Below are positions 32,517-42,041 of a stretch of DNA of 44,171 bases, in pieces. The notes beneath the pieces were generated by a model. It did not search any database. It was not told the DNA's origin and worked only from the letters and a program-made list of their open reading frames with translations. Origin of the DNA: Gliomastix tumulicola (Eukaryota > Ascomycota > Sordariomycetes > Hypocreales > Bionectriaceae); assembly GCA_001599755.1 (NCBI GenBank), contig BCHX01000011.1, positions 581,145-625,315 of the forward strand, written 5' to 3'. The position numbers were made by a program, and so were the translations under genes. The first letter of the stretch is position 1. Each line of letters begins with the position of its first letter.

Positions 32517-32887
32517 NTTTCCNTCGAGTTGAGTCCCGNTCGAGCGAAATGCCTGTGCGATGAAATGATCCTCTATNGCTGCCCGTCGCCCTAGAGCATG
32601 GCAGCGTGCTAGNTATTCGCTTGCCACTTCGCCCAATTGCTATCTATTTGCGAAACCTAGACAAAGCTAGTACGGAGGCGACTGGNGAACTCCCAGATCA
32701 TAGAGTGTCATTGCACGTTCATGATTGGTTTCCTCTTCATTCCTTTCTCTCTTCGCGGTTGCTTCTGGCTAACATGACAAGGGACCCTAGCCGGTGTGGT
32801 GAATAGCCCTAAAGGTTTCTCTCCTACCATCGTGATGGACTGGAGCTGCTGCGCAATCACATTCTGGCATAGTACTCCATCGGATTG
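32517..32887. other. No gene recognised
   Basis: Downstream of the TTL-like gene. Several Ns are present and no feature is seen before the minisatellite begins. Confidence 0.4.
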
Positions 32888-33076
32888 ATGGGCCCTACGC
32901 CAGTCGACCGAGCTAAGCCAGGGACACTGCAAGTCAAGACACTGGTGATCAAGCCAAGTTACTGGTTGCGCAAGCTAGACTAGGGCATGTGTAAGCCAAA
33001 GCAACGGTCGACCGAGCTAAGCCAGGGTCCATGTAAGCCAAGGCCAGGGAGGGAATCCTGAGACCCGCGCTAAGCA
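32888..33076 (-). repeat. Minisatellite array 3, reverse-oriented half
   Basis: Four or five units reading GACCGAGCTAAGCCAGGG, the reverse complement of the array 1 unit. The half ends at the gap edge with a 22-nt sequence (33055-33076) that is repeated exactly on the other side. Confidence 0.85.
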
Positions 33077-33841
33077 NNNNNNNNNNNNNNNNNNNNNNNN
33101 NNNNNNNNNNNNNNNNNNNNNNNNNNNNNNNNNNNNNNNNNNNNNNNNNNNNNNNNNNNNNNNNNNNNNNNNNNNNNNNNNNNNNNNNNNNNNNNNNNNN
33201 NNNNNNNNNNNNNNNNNNNNNNNNNNNNNNNNNNNNNNNNNNNNNNNNNNNNNNNNNNNNNNNNNNNNNNNNNNNNNNNNNNNNNNNNNNNNNNNNNNNN
33301 NNNNNNNNNNNNNNNNNNNNNNNNNNNNNNNNNNNNNNNNNNNNNNNNNNNNNNNNNNNNNNNNNNNNNNNNNNNNNNNNNNNNNNNNNNNNNNNNNNNN
33401 NNNNNNNNNNNNNNNNNNNNNNNNNNNNNNNNNNNNNNNNNNNNNNNNNNNNNNNNNNNNNNNNNNNNNNNNNNNNNNNNNNNNNNNNNNNNNNNNNNNN
33501 NNNNNNNNNNNNNNNNNNNNNNNNNNNNNNNNNNNNNNNNNNNNNNNNNNNNNNNNNNNNNNNNNNNNNNNNNNNNNNNNNNNNNNNNNNNNNNNNNNNN
33601 NNNNNNNNNNNNNNNNNNNNNNNNNNNNNNNNNNNNNNNNNNNNNNNNNNNNNNNNNNNNNNNNNNNNNNNNNNNNNNNNNNNNNNNNNNNNNNNNNNNN
33701 NNNNNNNNNNNNNNNNNNNNNNNNNNNNNNNNNNNNNNNNNNNNNNNNNNNNNNNNNNNNNNNNNNNNNNNNNNNNNNNNNNNNNNNNNNNNNNNNNNNN
33801 NNNNNNNNNNNNNNNNNNNNNNNNNNNNNNNNNNNNNNNNN
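33077..33841. other. Assembly gap of 765 N
   Basis: Run of 765 Ns inside the third minisatellite array. The size suggests a mate-pair or optical estimate. Confidence 0.99.
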
Positions 33842-34545
33842 ATCCTGAGACCCGCGCTAAGCAGGACCGTGAACACGCTTCATTGGCGCTAGTATGGGCT
33901 CCGATCTGACCGGCTTTAGTAGTTTCTTGGCTTGCATTGGCTCGTTGAGAGGCTAAGTTGCCAGCCTCCTGGCCCCGTACTCATGAATACGTCTTGGTTT
34001 GGCTCGGTCGACTAGTGCCTCGGCTTTATTTGACCCTGGCTCAGCTTGATCGGCCGGCGTCTTGATTTGCAGGAATCCTGGCTTAGCTCAGTCGAGCTGC
34101 ATCCTGGCTTACATGGACCATGGTTTAGCTCTGTCAATCGGTGCACGAGCCCTAGTCTAGCCTGGTCGACCGGTGCGTTGTCCTACATGAACCCTGGCTT
34201 AGCTCAATGACCGGTCCATCGGCCCTGATTTAGCTTAACTGGCTGGTATCTTGGCTGGCACTGACCCTGGCTTAGCTTGATTGATCAGGATCTTGATTTA
34301 TATGGATTCTACCTTGGCTCTGTCGCCGGTGTCTTGACCCCAGCGTAGCCTGATCGGCCAGTGCATTGGCCCTAGTCTAGCTTGGTCGGCGAGAGCCTTG
34401 ACCCTGGCTAAGCTCTGTAGCCGGTGCATTGACCCTTCTGTCAACCGTTGCCCTGGCCTTACCTGACCTTGGCTTACCCTGGTCGACCGGGACTAGCTTG
34501 CAGTAGCCCTGGCTTAGGTTGACTGGACGGGACTCGTCTAGTCGC
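33842..34545 (+). repeat. Minisatellite array 3, forward-oriented half
   Basis: Roughly fifteen units of the same family in forward orientation, more decayed: the core is often GACCCTGGCTTAGCTT or GGACC rather than GGGCCC. The 32-bp class dominates the right part, with consecutive units near 34322-34440 of 31-32 bp. Confidence 0.85.
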
Positions 34546-35428
34546 TACCGTAGGTACTCCGGAAAAACTTCATAGATGGGGCTACGCCTGTTCACTACCA
34601 CGTCCTTGTTGGCAGAGGGGTGTCTTGACTTGAAATGGCGTGCAGCCAGTACACCACGCTCCCTTCCATGCCCCCATCATCTGGCACTTCACCGCTCTCA
34701 ACCCCCATCAGTCGCTCTCACCTCCCTGGCCGCCTCCAGAATCCTACATTCCATCCGCCAGCGTCCTTCTCCTTCTGATCATGTTCGACGGGCGCAATCC
34801 AAACCGTTGCCCTGATGCTAGCCGGCCTACACAGCTCAGACAGTTGCCGCCGGCCTATGGTATACACACGTTAGGTCGCTGATCGGCCCTCGAGAGACCT
34901 ACCCCCCATAGGAGGACGGTCGCTTGGCATGCGCTACTGGTGCGTCCGAAGTCTCGCATCTTGGGGTGTCTTGAGTAGAGGGCTCTTGCGGCGTGTCTCA
35001 CACCCACCGGCGCTAAGTCAACAGGTGGAGCTCGATAGTAAGTGATGGTGCGGATCTCTAGGAGCTCTTTCTCTGGGCCTGGCTGGTGCAGCGCAGTACA
35101 AATCATGGTGGGTGTGGGGGGGGGGGGTGGTATCCCTAGTCGTCGTTCTCTTTGCGTACCCTCGCCCCTGTCCGCCGCTTCGTCTATACCCGGCGAGCCA
35201 TGTCACCTCTCCAGATCGCGGCATGACTGAAGTAGCTGAGCGCCTGGGGGATTTAAGTAACGGTGTCCCCGACGACATCTGACTAGAGAGCTCAGCATCC
35301 CCCAGTATACATACGGTGACACGGCGCCTACACCACACCTGATGGCAGACCAAACACGACAGTTCCCGGCAAAGCAACGGCCCCGCGACGCAGCTGAGCC
35401 CTGTAGCGATACAGAGAATCGGGTTGAC
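34546..35428. other. No gene recognised; one G12 run
   Basis: Short frames only. A run of 12 G lies at 35116-35127, a likely sequencing trouble spot. The long minus-strand frame ending here is antisense to the next gene. Confidence 0.4.
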
Positions 35429-36551
35429 ATGCAGTCTGATCTTTTCGCGCTTGATACGATCGGTACGTGAAAGGGACAGCGTGCCCAAGGGGTTACGGCT
35501 ACTAACAAATGGTGCAGCCCAGANCCCAGAGCCAGAGCACAAAGCTGATGTGCAGGGCTTGCAGAGTAGTCTGGATGAAGGACCGAGCCAATCCAGGAAG
35601 CGTGCGAAAGTGGAGGAAGATGAGNTGGCTGGATCAGGAAGCAAGAGCTTGAACTGCGACACATCAAGCATNCCAGGGGACNCAACAACTGCCCCTAGCC
35701 GACCGGACGACGCGGGCAGGATCCANTCGGACGTGGTCNGGCCTANGGAAGCGGTAGTGTCAGCGCCTTCATCGACGGACATAGCCCGAGCCGAGACTCA
35801 GTCCCTAGAGGCTGATGAATCTGAGGGGTCCGCTGATGACTCTCCTTCGTTTATCAGCCCTCCTCCTTACCTAGAGGACCTTTTTGGTTCCGTCGTCATA
35901 TCCAAGGTGATGCCAGCCATCAAAAGTAGCATACTAAAATGTGCAGATCTCAGTAGAGCACTTAGCCTGTTCTCATCCGAGGCGATCACGATCACGATCC
36001 CGGACCAGGCCGGGCCAGATGAGATTCGAGAGTTTGTCGAAGGCCTTTTTAAGGAAAGTTTGGGAGAGGCCTCGACAAAGCTCCTGCAGATCCGGGCCCT
36101 TGGCGCGGCGGGCGAGGTCCGAGTTCGCTACCTAGAGGCTTTCTTTTGGAACCTGATAAGGGNATTGGCGAACGAGCTCAGTTTCAGGCAACCGCCAACT
36201 CCAAGACCACACCTGGCTGAGCTCACTGTTTCGCAGGAGATTGCTGCACGCAAGTTCATAGCCCACATTGGCTATACGGCGGATCCCTCTCTTGACCTTT
36301 GCACGATTTGGAAGAGGCTGCACGAGATGCGAGTGGCGGGCGTCAAGTTACTGCTGGCATATCGCACAGAAGACCTGGACAATCTCTGCGCGTCATGGTC
36401 CGAGAAAGTCCCATTGTGGGAGGTGATGCTCGAGTTCGAAAAGGTGTATTTGCCAGACTTTCTCCGCATTGAGGGCCAGGCTGTGACGGAGAGGTCTAGG
36501 ATCATTGCCGCCCTGGACAGCCAATTCCGCCAGGAACCCTTGGTTGAGTAG
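35429..36551 (+). CDS. Unrecognised fungal protein, two exons, 355 aa
   Basis: Exon 1 is only 34 nt (35429-35462, MQSDLFALDTI). Exon 2 is 35518-36551, joined in phase. The first 120 residues are disordered and acidic with a likely nuclear localisation signal (SRKRAKVEEDE). The remaining 230 residues look like a folded, mainly helical domain: YLEDLFGSVVISKVMPAIKS, IREFVEGLFKESLG, RYLEAFFWNLI, KFIAHIGYTADPSLDLCTIW and AGVKLLLAYRTEDLDNLCAS. No known domain is recognised. Six ambiguous bases fall in the N-terminal half without breaking the frame. It sits immediately right of minisatellite array 3 and could be accessory, but nothing in the sequence proves that. Minus-strand frames over it are shadows. 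Confidence 0.75.
35463..35517 (+). other. 55-nt intron in the 355-aa protein gene
   Basis: GTACGT donor, perfect TACTAACA branch point and GGTGCAG acceptor, phase 1. Confidence 0.92.
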
Positions 36552-38072
36552 GGAGAGAGAGGCTCCTGTGCGGGTGATGAAGACCCGTTGGGATTTGGAC
36601 AGGAGTGTGGAAGCCTTGGTAGTCACACGAGCCGTGTATGGCGGATATTCTTTTCATTATTTTGTAGCCTAAATGGAGGTTAACAGACCCCAAGTGTATC
36701 TTGGAACATATCATTATAAGCTTGACTTTTAAGAGTGGGTGGCTCACTAGGCTTTGTTGTGCAATCAATGCTGACGCGCAAGGCGCCATCCGTTAGCCGG
36801 CTGTCTATGTGTCTTGTCGGCTCCCGGTGTTGCCGTACGCTTACGTGCAATACTGCTGGGGCGGGTCGTATTTTGACGGGTGAATGGCTCAGTCAAAAGA
36901 ACATAGGCGCGGCACGATGCTTCGGATGTGCCCTGTGATGAACCACTGGTATGTGGTAGGGTGGGCCCTTCTAGGTGGCGTGGGGGCCGCATTTACTCTA
37001 GCCTCCCTTGAATTTCGGCTGTCTGCTGCGAGGCACAGGAGAAGATTATAGCTGCCTTCAGCCCACCTCCGACCGGGCCGATCATCTCCCGCCTCCCCAG
37101 ACTGGCAGAGCCGCACTCGGCCAGCATATCATCCTCGCCAGAGGAATGAGGACAGGAACCGGGTTCATCCTCATTGCTTTGGTCTGTTTCCTCCCAACCA
37201 GTCCGCTCGATCCAACCCCGTCCTGGCAACCGCACTGGGGCTACTACGCTGCTCAGGTGCGGCCGTTTAGGAGTTTTACGAATGAATGGCCTTGGCTATC
37301 ATGTTTTTCTTCCTTCCCTCCTTCCTTCCGTTTGTGTCTTTCGTGATGTCAGTTAAGGAACACCTTGTAGATTTCGGATGATTCATCGACCCTGATAACC
37401 AGGTTCTCGTGTGTCGCAAGGCCTCATGCATCAATGCCTTTGTACACAGATGGCTATAGGATAGCGGCCTGGGTTGATAGTACTGGCGCATTGTGTAGAA
37501 TGGCAACCGATTGGGGGCCGCCGGGTCTGGAACCATTCAAGGCTTCTCCGAAATTGCAAACGGAAGCGTGAGCGCGAGCGCGCACGGATCATAGCGATGA
37601 GAGAGGCTGGGTCGCAAGCTATCTTAATACAACAGGGGCAATCATGCTTTCGCGCCTTGGGCATAAGAGTGTAGCCGGTGAACAGCCTGTGAGGACGGCC
37701 TTGTTCATGAGGCTCCCGCCCTTGGTAGGATGCTACGGAGAACTCGGCTGCCTCATGAATCACTCAATAGACATTTTGCCAGATTTATATAGAACCATTT
37801 CTGCTGAAATACCACACATTGCGTAGATGATCCGCTCTCCCTAGCAAGCAGCCAGGGAGGAATCGCAAAAAAAGCAGAAGACGATCCGCGATAGACTCCC
37901 TTTCAAAGCTTATTTATGGAAAAACAAACCGAGACTGATCCAAGGCGACCGGACACATTGGCAAAGAAAGAGACGGCCTCGCATTAGGGGTTTTAGCTGT
38001 ACATTACTATTGTTGAGCACCGCCACCGTAGCTATGCGGCGGCTGCGCCTTTGACATTAAGCAATACACCAT
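36552..38072. other. No gene recognised
   Basis: About 1.5 kb with short frames only. A CTTCCTTCC microsatellite lies near 37306-37328. No domain, array or RNA gene is seen. Confidence 0.45.
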
Positions 38073-39038
38073 TCACGCTGATCTGGCCACTGACACAGCC
38101 TTGCCTGAGTAGTGAGCCACATAACCGTATTCAACCATCGAACCATAACCGTCTAATGTGTTGANGTTAGGGTTGCCCGGCTACGATTTGCTAGTTAGCT
38201 ATNGGTATTTCCACACACGACTGCGAACACTGACCCAGTTTCCACCAACGGCCATGTTGAGAATCAAAAAGTAAGGAGAATGAGTCAGACGGACCCACGC
38301 TTCAGGGTCGCGAATCCTGCTGCCCAGGACGCGGTGAAACTCACGACCGTCGATGTACCACCTGATACCCTGGTCTTCGAGACTGTCCGACCGGCGATCG
38401 ATCTCGACGCGCCAGGTATGCCAGCCACNGTCCGGGATAGTAGTNTTAGCGGTGATCCCCGGGTAGAGGTTGTAGTGGAGTGTGCCATGTCCNATTGGCT
38501 GACCGTTCGTGTTCTCCATAATGTCAATTTCGCCACAGAAAGGCCAAGGTGTTCCGCGCCGCATCGAGTCACCCAACATCCAAAACGCGGGCCATAAGCC
38601 CTGTTTATTAGAACTTGGGTTCTCGCCAAACNGAATTGCCGACTCCACCCGAGTCACCTGTCCAGGCTCTGGTGTCAGTATGCTACACGTCGCAANCATG
38701 TTAGCCTTTCTCCTTGGGGTACGGTCTAGGCCCATATCCTACTAGCTGCTCTCAATACGGCCGGACGTCCAATCTCGAGGAGCACTGCCATCCCTCCATG
38801 GAATGATCTGTAAAGTTTCACCACCNCTGAGCTGCACGTTCCTAGCATTCATAGCATAGATCTGGAGCTCGTTGTTGACGCCAAGGTCCCCTTCTCTGAC
38901 GACCCAGTGACTGTCATCAGGGAGGGAGCCCTCGTTTCCCGTGAAGCGAGACTGCCAGACGCGATCGAAGTCAGGGTACTGCGGCGCATCCCAAGCGAGG
39001 GCGGTTTGAACAATAAAGAAAAGGGTGTAAAGAATCAT
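38073..39038 (-). CDS. Secreted GH16 endo-beta-glucanase, three exons
   Basis: Glycoside hydrolase family 16 enzyme that would cut beta-1,3(4)-glucans outside the cell, in wall remodelling or feeding. Exons are 39038-38743, 38682-38235 and 38180-38073, about 283 aa, a normal family length. A signal peptide (MILYTLFFIVQTALA) is followed by WDAPQYPDFDRVWQ. The catalytic motif GEIDIMEN has the nucleophile Glu at 150, Asp at 152 and the acid/base Glu at 155. Other family marks are QGLWPAFWMLGDS, GWHTWRVEIDR and LILNMAVGGNW. Exon 3 restores the expected end (PGNPN then TLDGYGSMVEYGYVAHYS); without it the protein stops just after GGNW. About six Ns fall in codons without breaking the frame. Substrate specificity within GH16 cannot be told from this alone. 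Confidence 0.93.
38181..38234 (-). other. 54-nt intron 2 of the GH16 gene
   Basis: GTCAGT donor, GCTAACT branch point and ATCGTAG acceptor, phase 0. Its removal joins GGNW to PGNPN as in other GH16 enzymes. Confidence 0.85.
38683..38742 (-). other. 60-nt intron 1 of the GH16 gene
   Basis: GTAGGA donor, GCTAACA branch point and GTGTAG acceptor, phase 2. Removal gives GRIESSYILTPEPGQVTRVE. Confidence 0.88.
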
Positions 39039-40009
39039 CGCTACTGGTCAGATAAGACGATAAACTGCGAAAGCCTAACCTTACAATGTCGAGCTAGAAG
39101 TATACGATAGAAAAGTTGACGGACATGAATTGTGAGTACGTTGGCGAATCGAGTAAATGGACTCACCGGCCACAATTTAGTGACTTTACGAGGGAAACCT
39201 GGCAGGAATTCTAACATCACCAGGAACCCGCATATAGCCACGGATGATTTACCTCATCAGCGATAAACACCTTCGAGCTACATACAATGCTATCAAGTGT
39301 AGTACTGCTGGGCATAGAAAAGCAGAATGTGGCTTAGAAAAGCAGGATATAGCTTTGACGTATTTGCAGTAGTGGACTTCCTTCATCCGTTTCCTGTCTT
39401 CGAGCAGGATACGTCACCCTGTTTGCCACCCGCATCCGCATCTACAGTTGCCGGTGTAAGAATGCAATAACCTGTAGCTTGGCGATGACATCTCCCCTTG
39501 TGGGAGACTCTTGGCAGCCCCTAGGACCACGTGTCAGCAGGGGAGAAGTAAGACTGGAATGAGGAAACTGGCTAAGCCTCTTGCAGACTGCACATCAATT
39601 GCGCTTCAAAGGGTTGTGGGTGGGCGGCGTACGGAACCGGCCGCCGTGTACGAAATTGACTGTCACCTCTCTACTCTGGCCTCGCGACCAGCGTAGTGCT
39701 ATGAATTGTGCTGAGAAACTGAAACTGTTTTGCGCTGCGCTACCTTTTGCGGTGAGGCAATCGCTAGCTTTGTTCTTTGTTGAGCCCTACCTGTCCGTCA
39801 GAGCGCGACATTCTTCCACCCGGTCCGTCCCTGTCTCCAACTCGTCTTGCCCCGTTTGGTCCTAACATGGCTGCAGACATGTGCGGCTCACGCGCATGGA
39901 TAAGCATGCAGCTCTTCCTAATTAGACCTACAGCGGACCACCCTTACCTAACGATCACCCGGGACTACGGGCTAGTCGGACCTGCGGATTGTGTGCCCGC
40001 ACGAAGAAA
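39039..40009. other. No gene recognised
   Basis: Region upstream of the GH16 start and downstream of the ferric reductase. A small repeat of GCATAGAAAAGCAG and GCTTAGAAAAGCAG lies near 39311-39345. Nothing else is supported. Confidence 0.45.
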
Positions 40010-41922
40010 CTAGTCAGGTTGGTAGTCTAATTCCACCACGTCCCAGCCTCGCGGTAGGTACAGCCGCGTGGCTCGCCGTATGTCATCCCTCCACCTTCCC
40101 ATCGCAGACACTACGCATAGCGTTATTAGTTGCACAATACAGGCCAAGTGAAAGTCAACGTACCTAANACAAGCGTTCGTGCACCATCTGTCGCCGCCGT
40201 CAACGGGTCGTTGCTGTCGTTTGTGCCCCCCTGCTCATCTACTCGACCTTGTCTCTNNGCCCCTCCCGCCTCCNTNGCCGTACNCTGGCCTCCTGGCTCG
40301 GCTTTCCACACCCGAGCCTGGGGTCGNCTGTACGTAGAGACTCCACCNTCCTCCTCCTCCNCCTCCTGCCTTGGCGTATCTCGATTAGCAGCCTCACACC
40401 GTACGATCTCGTGCACATCCGGCACGTTAGGATGGATCTTGTAGCGCCTACGCTGCGTAGGCTCCAGTTTCATATCGATTTCGTTGTAGATAGAGATGTG
40501 CAGTATCTGCCATTCGGTGTGAGTAGAAGCCAAGCAGAAANAAGAGAGCCATATACATAGCTGCCTTCGCGNCGGTCCTCGTCCAGAAGCTGATTCATNA
40601 TCGGCGCTACCGCAATCCGTAGATCTAGAGAAGTATCAGCAGCNTCACGTCCTCTCCGTTGCACAAGGAAGCGTACGGAGATTGTTCACGTGCCACACCA
40701 CGTGTATCCTCCTTGTCCTGCTCCTCCGCTCTTTACGCCCATAGATGAGTTTCTGTAGGTACGGCAACGTGGCTACGATGCCGTACCCACTGGCAAATAG
40801 AAGGACGTAATCGAACCCCCATACACGCACGCTGCGGCCGTGGGGCCCGCTAAAGAATACCCGCGTNGTGAGGGAGGGACTGTGCTGCCGCTCAGCTCGC
40901 CTCAACAGCTGGCTGGTAAACCCATCGCGTTTCTCGATGAAGAGATCTACCACGGCTTGCGGTTTTGGCGACCACGACACCACCGTGAACGGGTGGCTGG
41001 AAAAGAGGGAGATGGACGGAACCCAAATATTGATGTATTGTCCCGCGTCGAGGTGCAGGGGCCGGGACATGTAGATGGTCGCGAGGATGCTCCCATTACT
41101 TTGCTTAACACNCATGCGTGGGTACTGGTACCCCAGCTGCTTGTTCCGATACCAGAAAGTTCCGACTTGCAATACTATCAGAAGCCCCACGACGCCGCCA
41201 GCGGTGTACATGACAGGCCACCGAGGCCACTCAGTAGACAAGAGGTGCTTGACGGTACAGAACACGGCACCTACCGATAGGGCCTGATGTAGTCGGAGGA
41301 AAGCCTCGTAGCTGTGTCTTCGTAGAAATGGGATTGAACTTAGGAGGAGTAGACCCAGTAGCCCAACAGCCTGTTATAATGGAACTTGGTTAGCCCTTAC
41401 GGGCAGAGAATACCGGTCCCCTTGCTTTCTTACCGTCACTTCGAACACGCCTGGCACGCTGCTCTTTGCATTGGTCGTGTTGTGCACCATGGCGAGTACT
41501 CCGTGAATGGCAACGTGGAGACTTGTCATTAGGCCGCAAGCGCGGTGGAGCATTCGGTAGGTGCTCAAACGAAGATCAAAGACGTCAGCTAAAAGGCTAA
41601 GATGCAGACTGAAGAACAGAGGTGCGGCGTTGATGAGCGCCAGGTCGCCCGCCCGGGCGATGGTCTGCGATATGGAGTGGCTATACAGCAGTAGGCACGT
41701 CATGTTCCCCGCCAAGTAGGCGGCATGGCAAATAACCGACCACCCTGTCCAAGGCCCCAGAAGGGCATGCCGGTGGACAACGTAGCGATGGTGAAGTGTC
41801 TGGCGGCCACGGATGAGAAGTGCCCTCCATGCGTGGAGGCACCGAGGAACAACAAAGTTGGCGACGAACCGCGCCGTGAACAAAACCCCCAGGCAAATTG
41901 CGTACACGGTAGGGGGGTCCAT
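40010..41922 (-). CDS. Ferric reductase (FRE family), five exons
   Basis: Membrane flavocytochrome that reduces Fe(III) or other metals outside the cell using cytosolic NADPH, FAD and two hemes. Exons are 41922-41434, 41370-40677, 40624-40557, 40506-40164 and 40110-40010, giving 564 aa. The transmembrane heme domain has two His pairs with the family's spacing of 14: His126/His140 (HRACGLMTSLHVAIH) and His191/His205 (HQALSVGAVFCTVKH). The FAD-binding motif is HPFTVVSW (289-296), the NADPH loop is ASGYGIVATLPYL (from 356), and the last exon supplies AMGRWRDDIRRAT and VELDYQPD, the usual C-terminus. The fourth exon carries a hydrophilic insert with many Ns. It is head-to-head with the DUF3723 gene. 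The N-terminus is the short type without a long extracellular domain. FRE genes are frequent Starship cargo. Confidence 0.93.
40111..40163 (-). other. 53-nt intron 4 of the ferric reductase gene
   Basis: GTACGT donor, ACTAATAAC branch region and GCGTAG acceptor, phase 1. It gives access to the family C-terminus. Confidence 0.85.
40507..40556 (-). other. 50-nt intron 3 of the ferric reductase gene
   Basis: GTATAT donor and GGCAG acceptor, phase 0. It joins REGSY to ILHISIYNEID, which fits the family. Confidence 0.75.
40625..40676 (-). other. 52-nt intron 2 of the ferric reductase gene
   Basis: GTACGC donor, GCTGATA branch-like site and CTCTAG acceptor, phase 1. It joins VVWHVNNL to the MNQLLDED segment. 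Confidence 0.7.
41371..41433 (-). other. 63-nt intron 1 of the ferric reductase gene
   Basis: GTAAGA donor, GGCTAACC branch point and TAACAG acceptor, phase 0. It joins GVFEVT to AVGLLGLLLLSS in the membrane domain. Confidence 0.9.
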
Positions 41923-42041
41923 GGGCAATGAAAATACTAGGTCGGTGCGATAGCCAAGGAGAGGAAAGAAGAGAGAAGAGACGCCCTGGAGCAGATGAAG
42001 AGGAGCGACGGTACAAGCTCGGCAGGATCCGGCCAAAATGA

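Noticed and set aside
33070..33876. 268-codon open frame
   Set aside because: It is almost entirely the N gap.
35018..35782. 254-codon minus-strand frame
   Set aside because: Antisense to the spliced 355-aa gene, whose intron has a perfect branch point and keeps phase.
38165..38172. Telomere-like GTTAGGG
   Set aside because: A single occurrence lying inside the third exon of the GH16 gene; no tandem TTAGGG run exists in the window.
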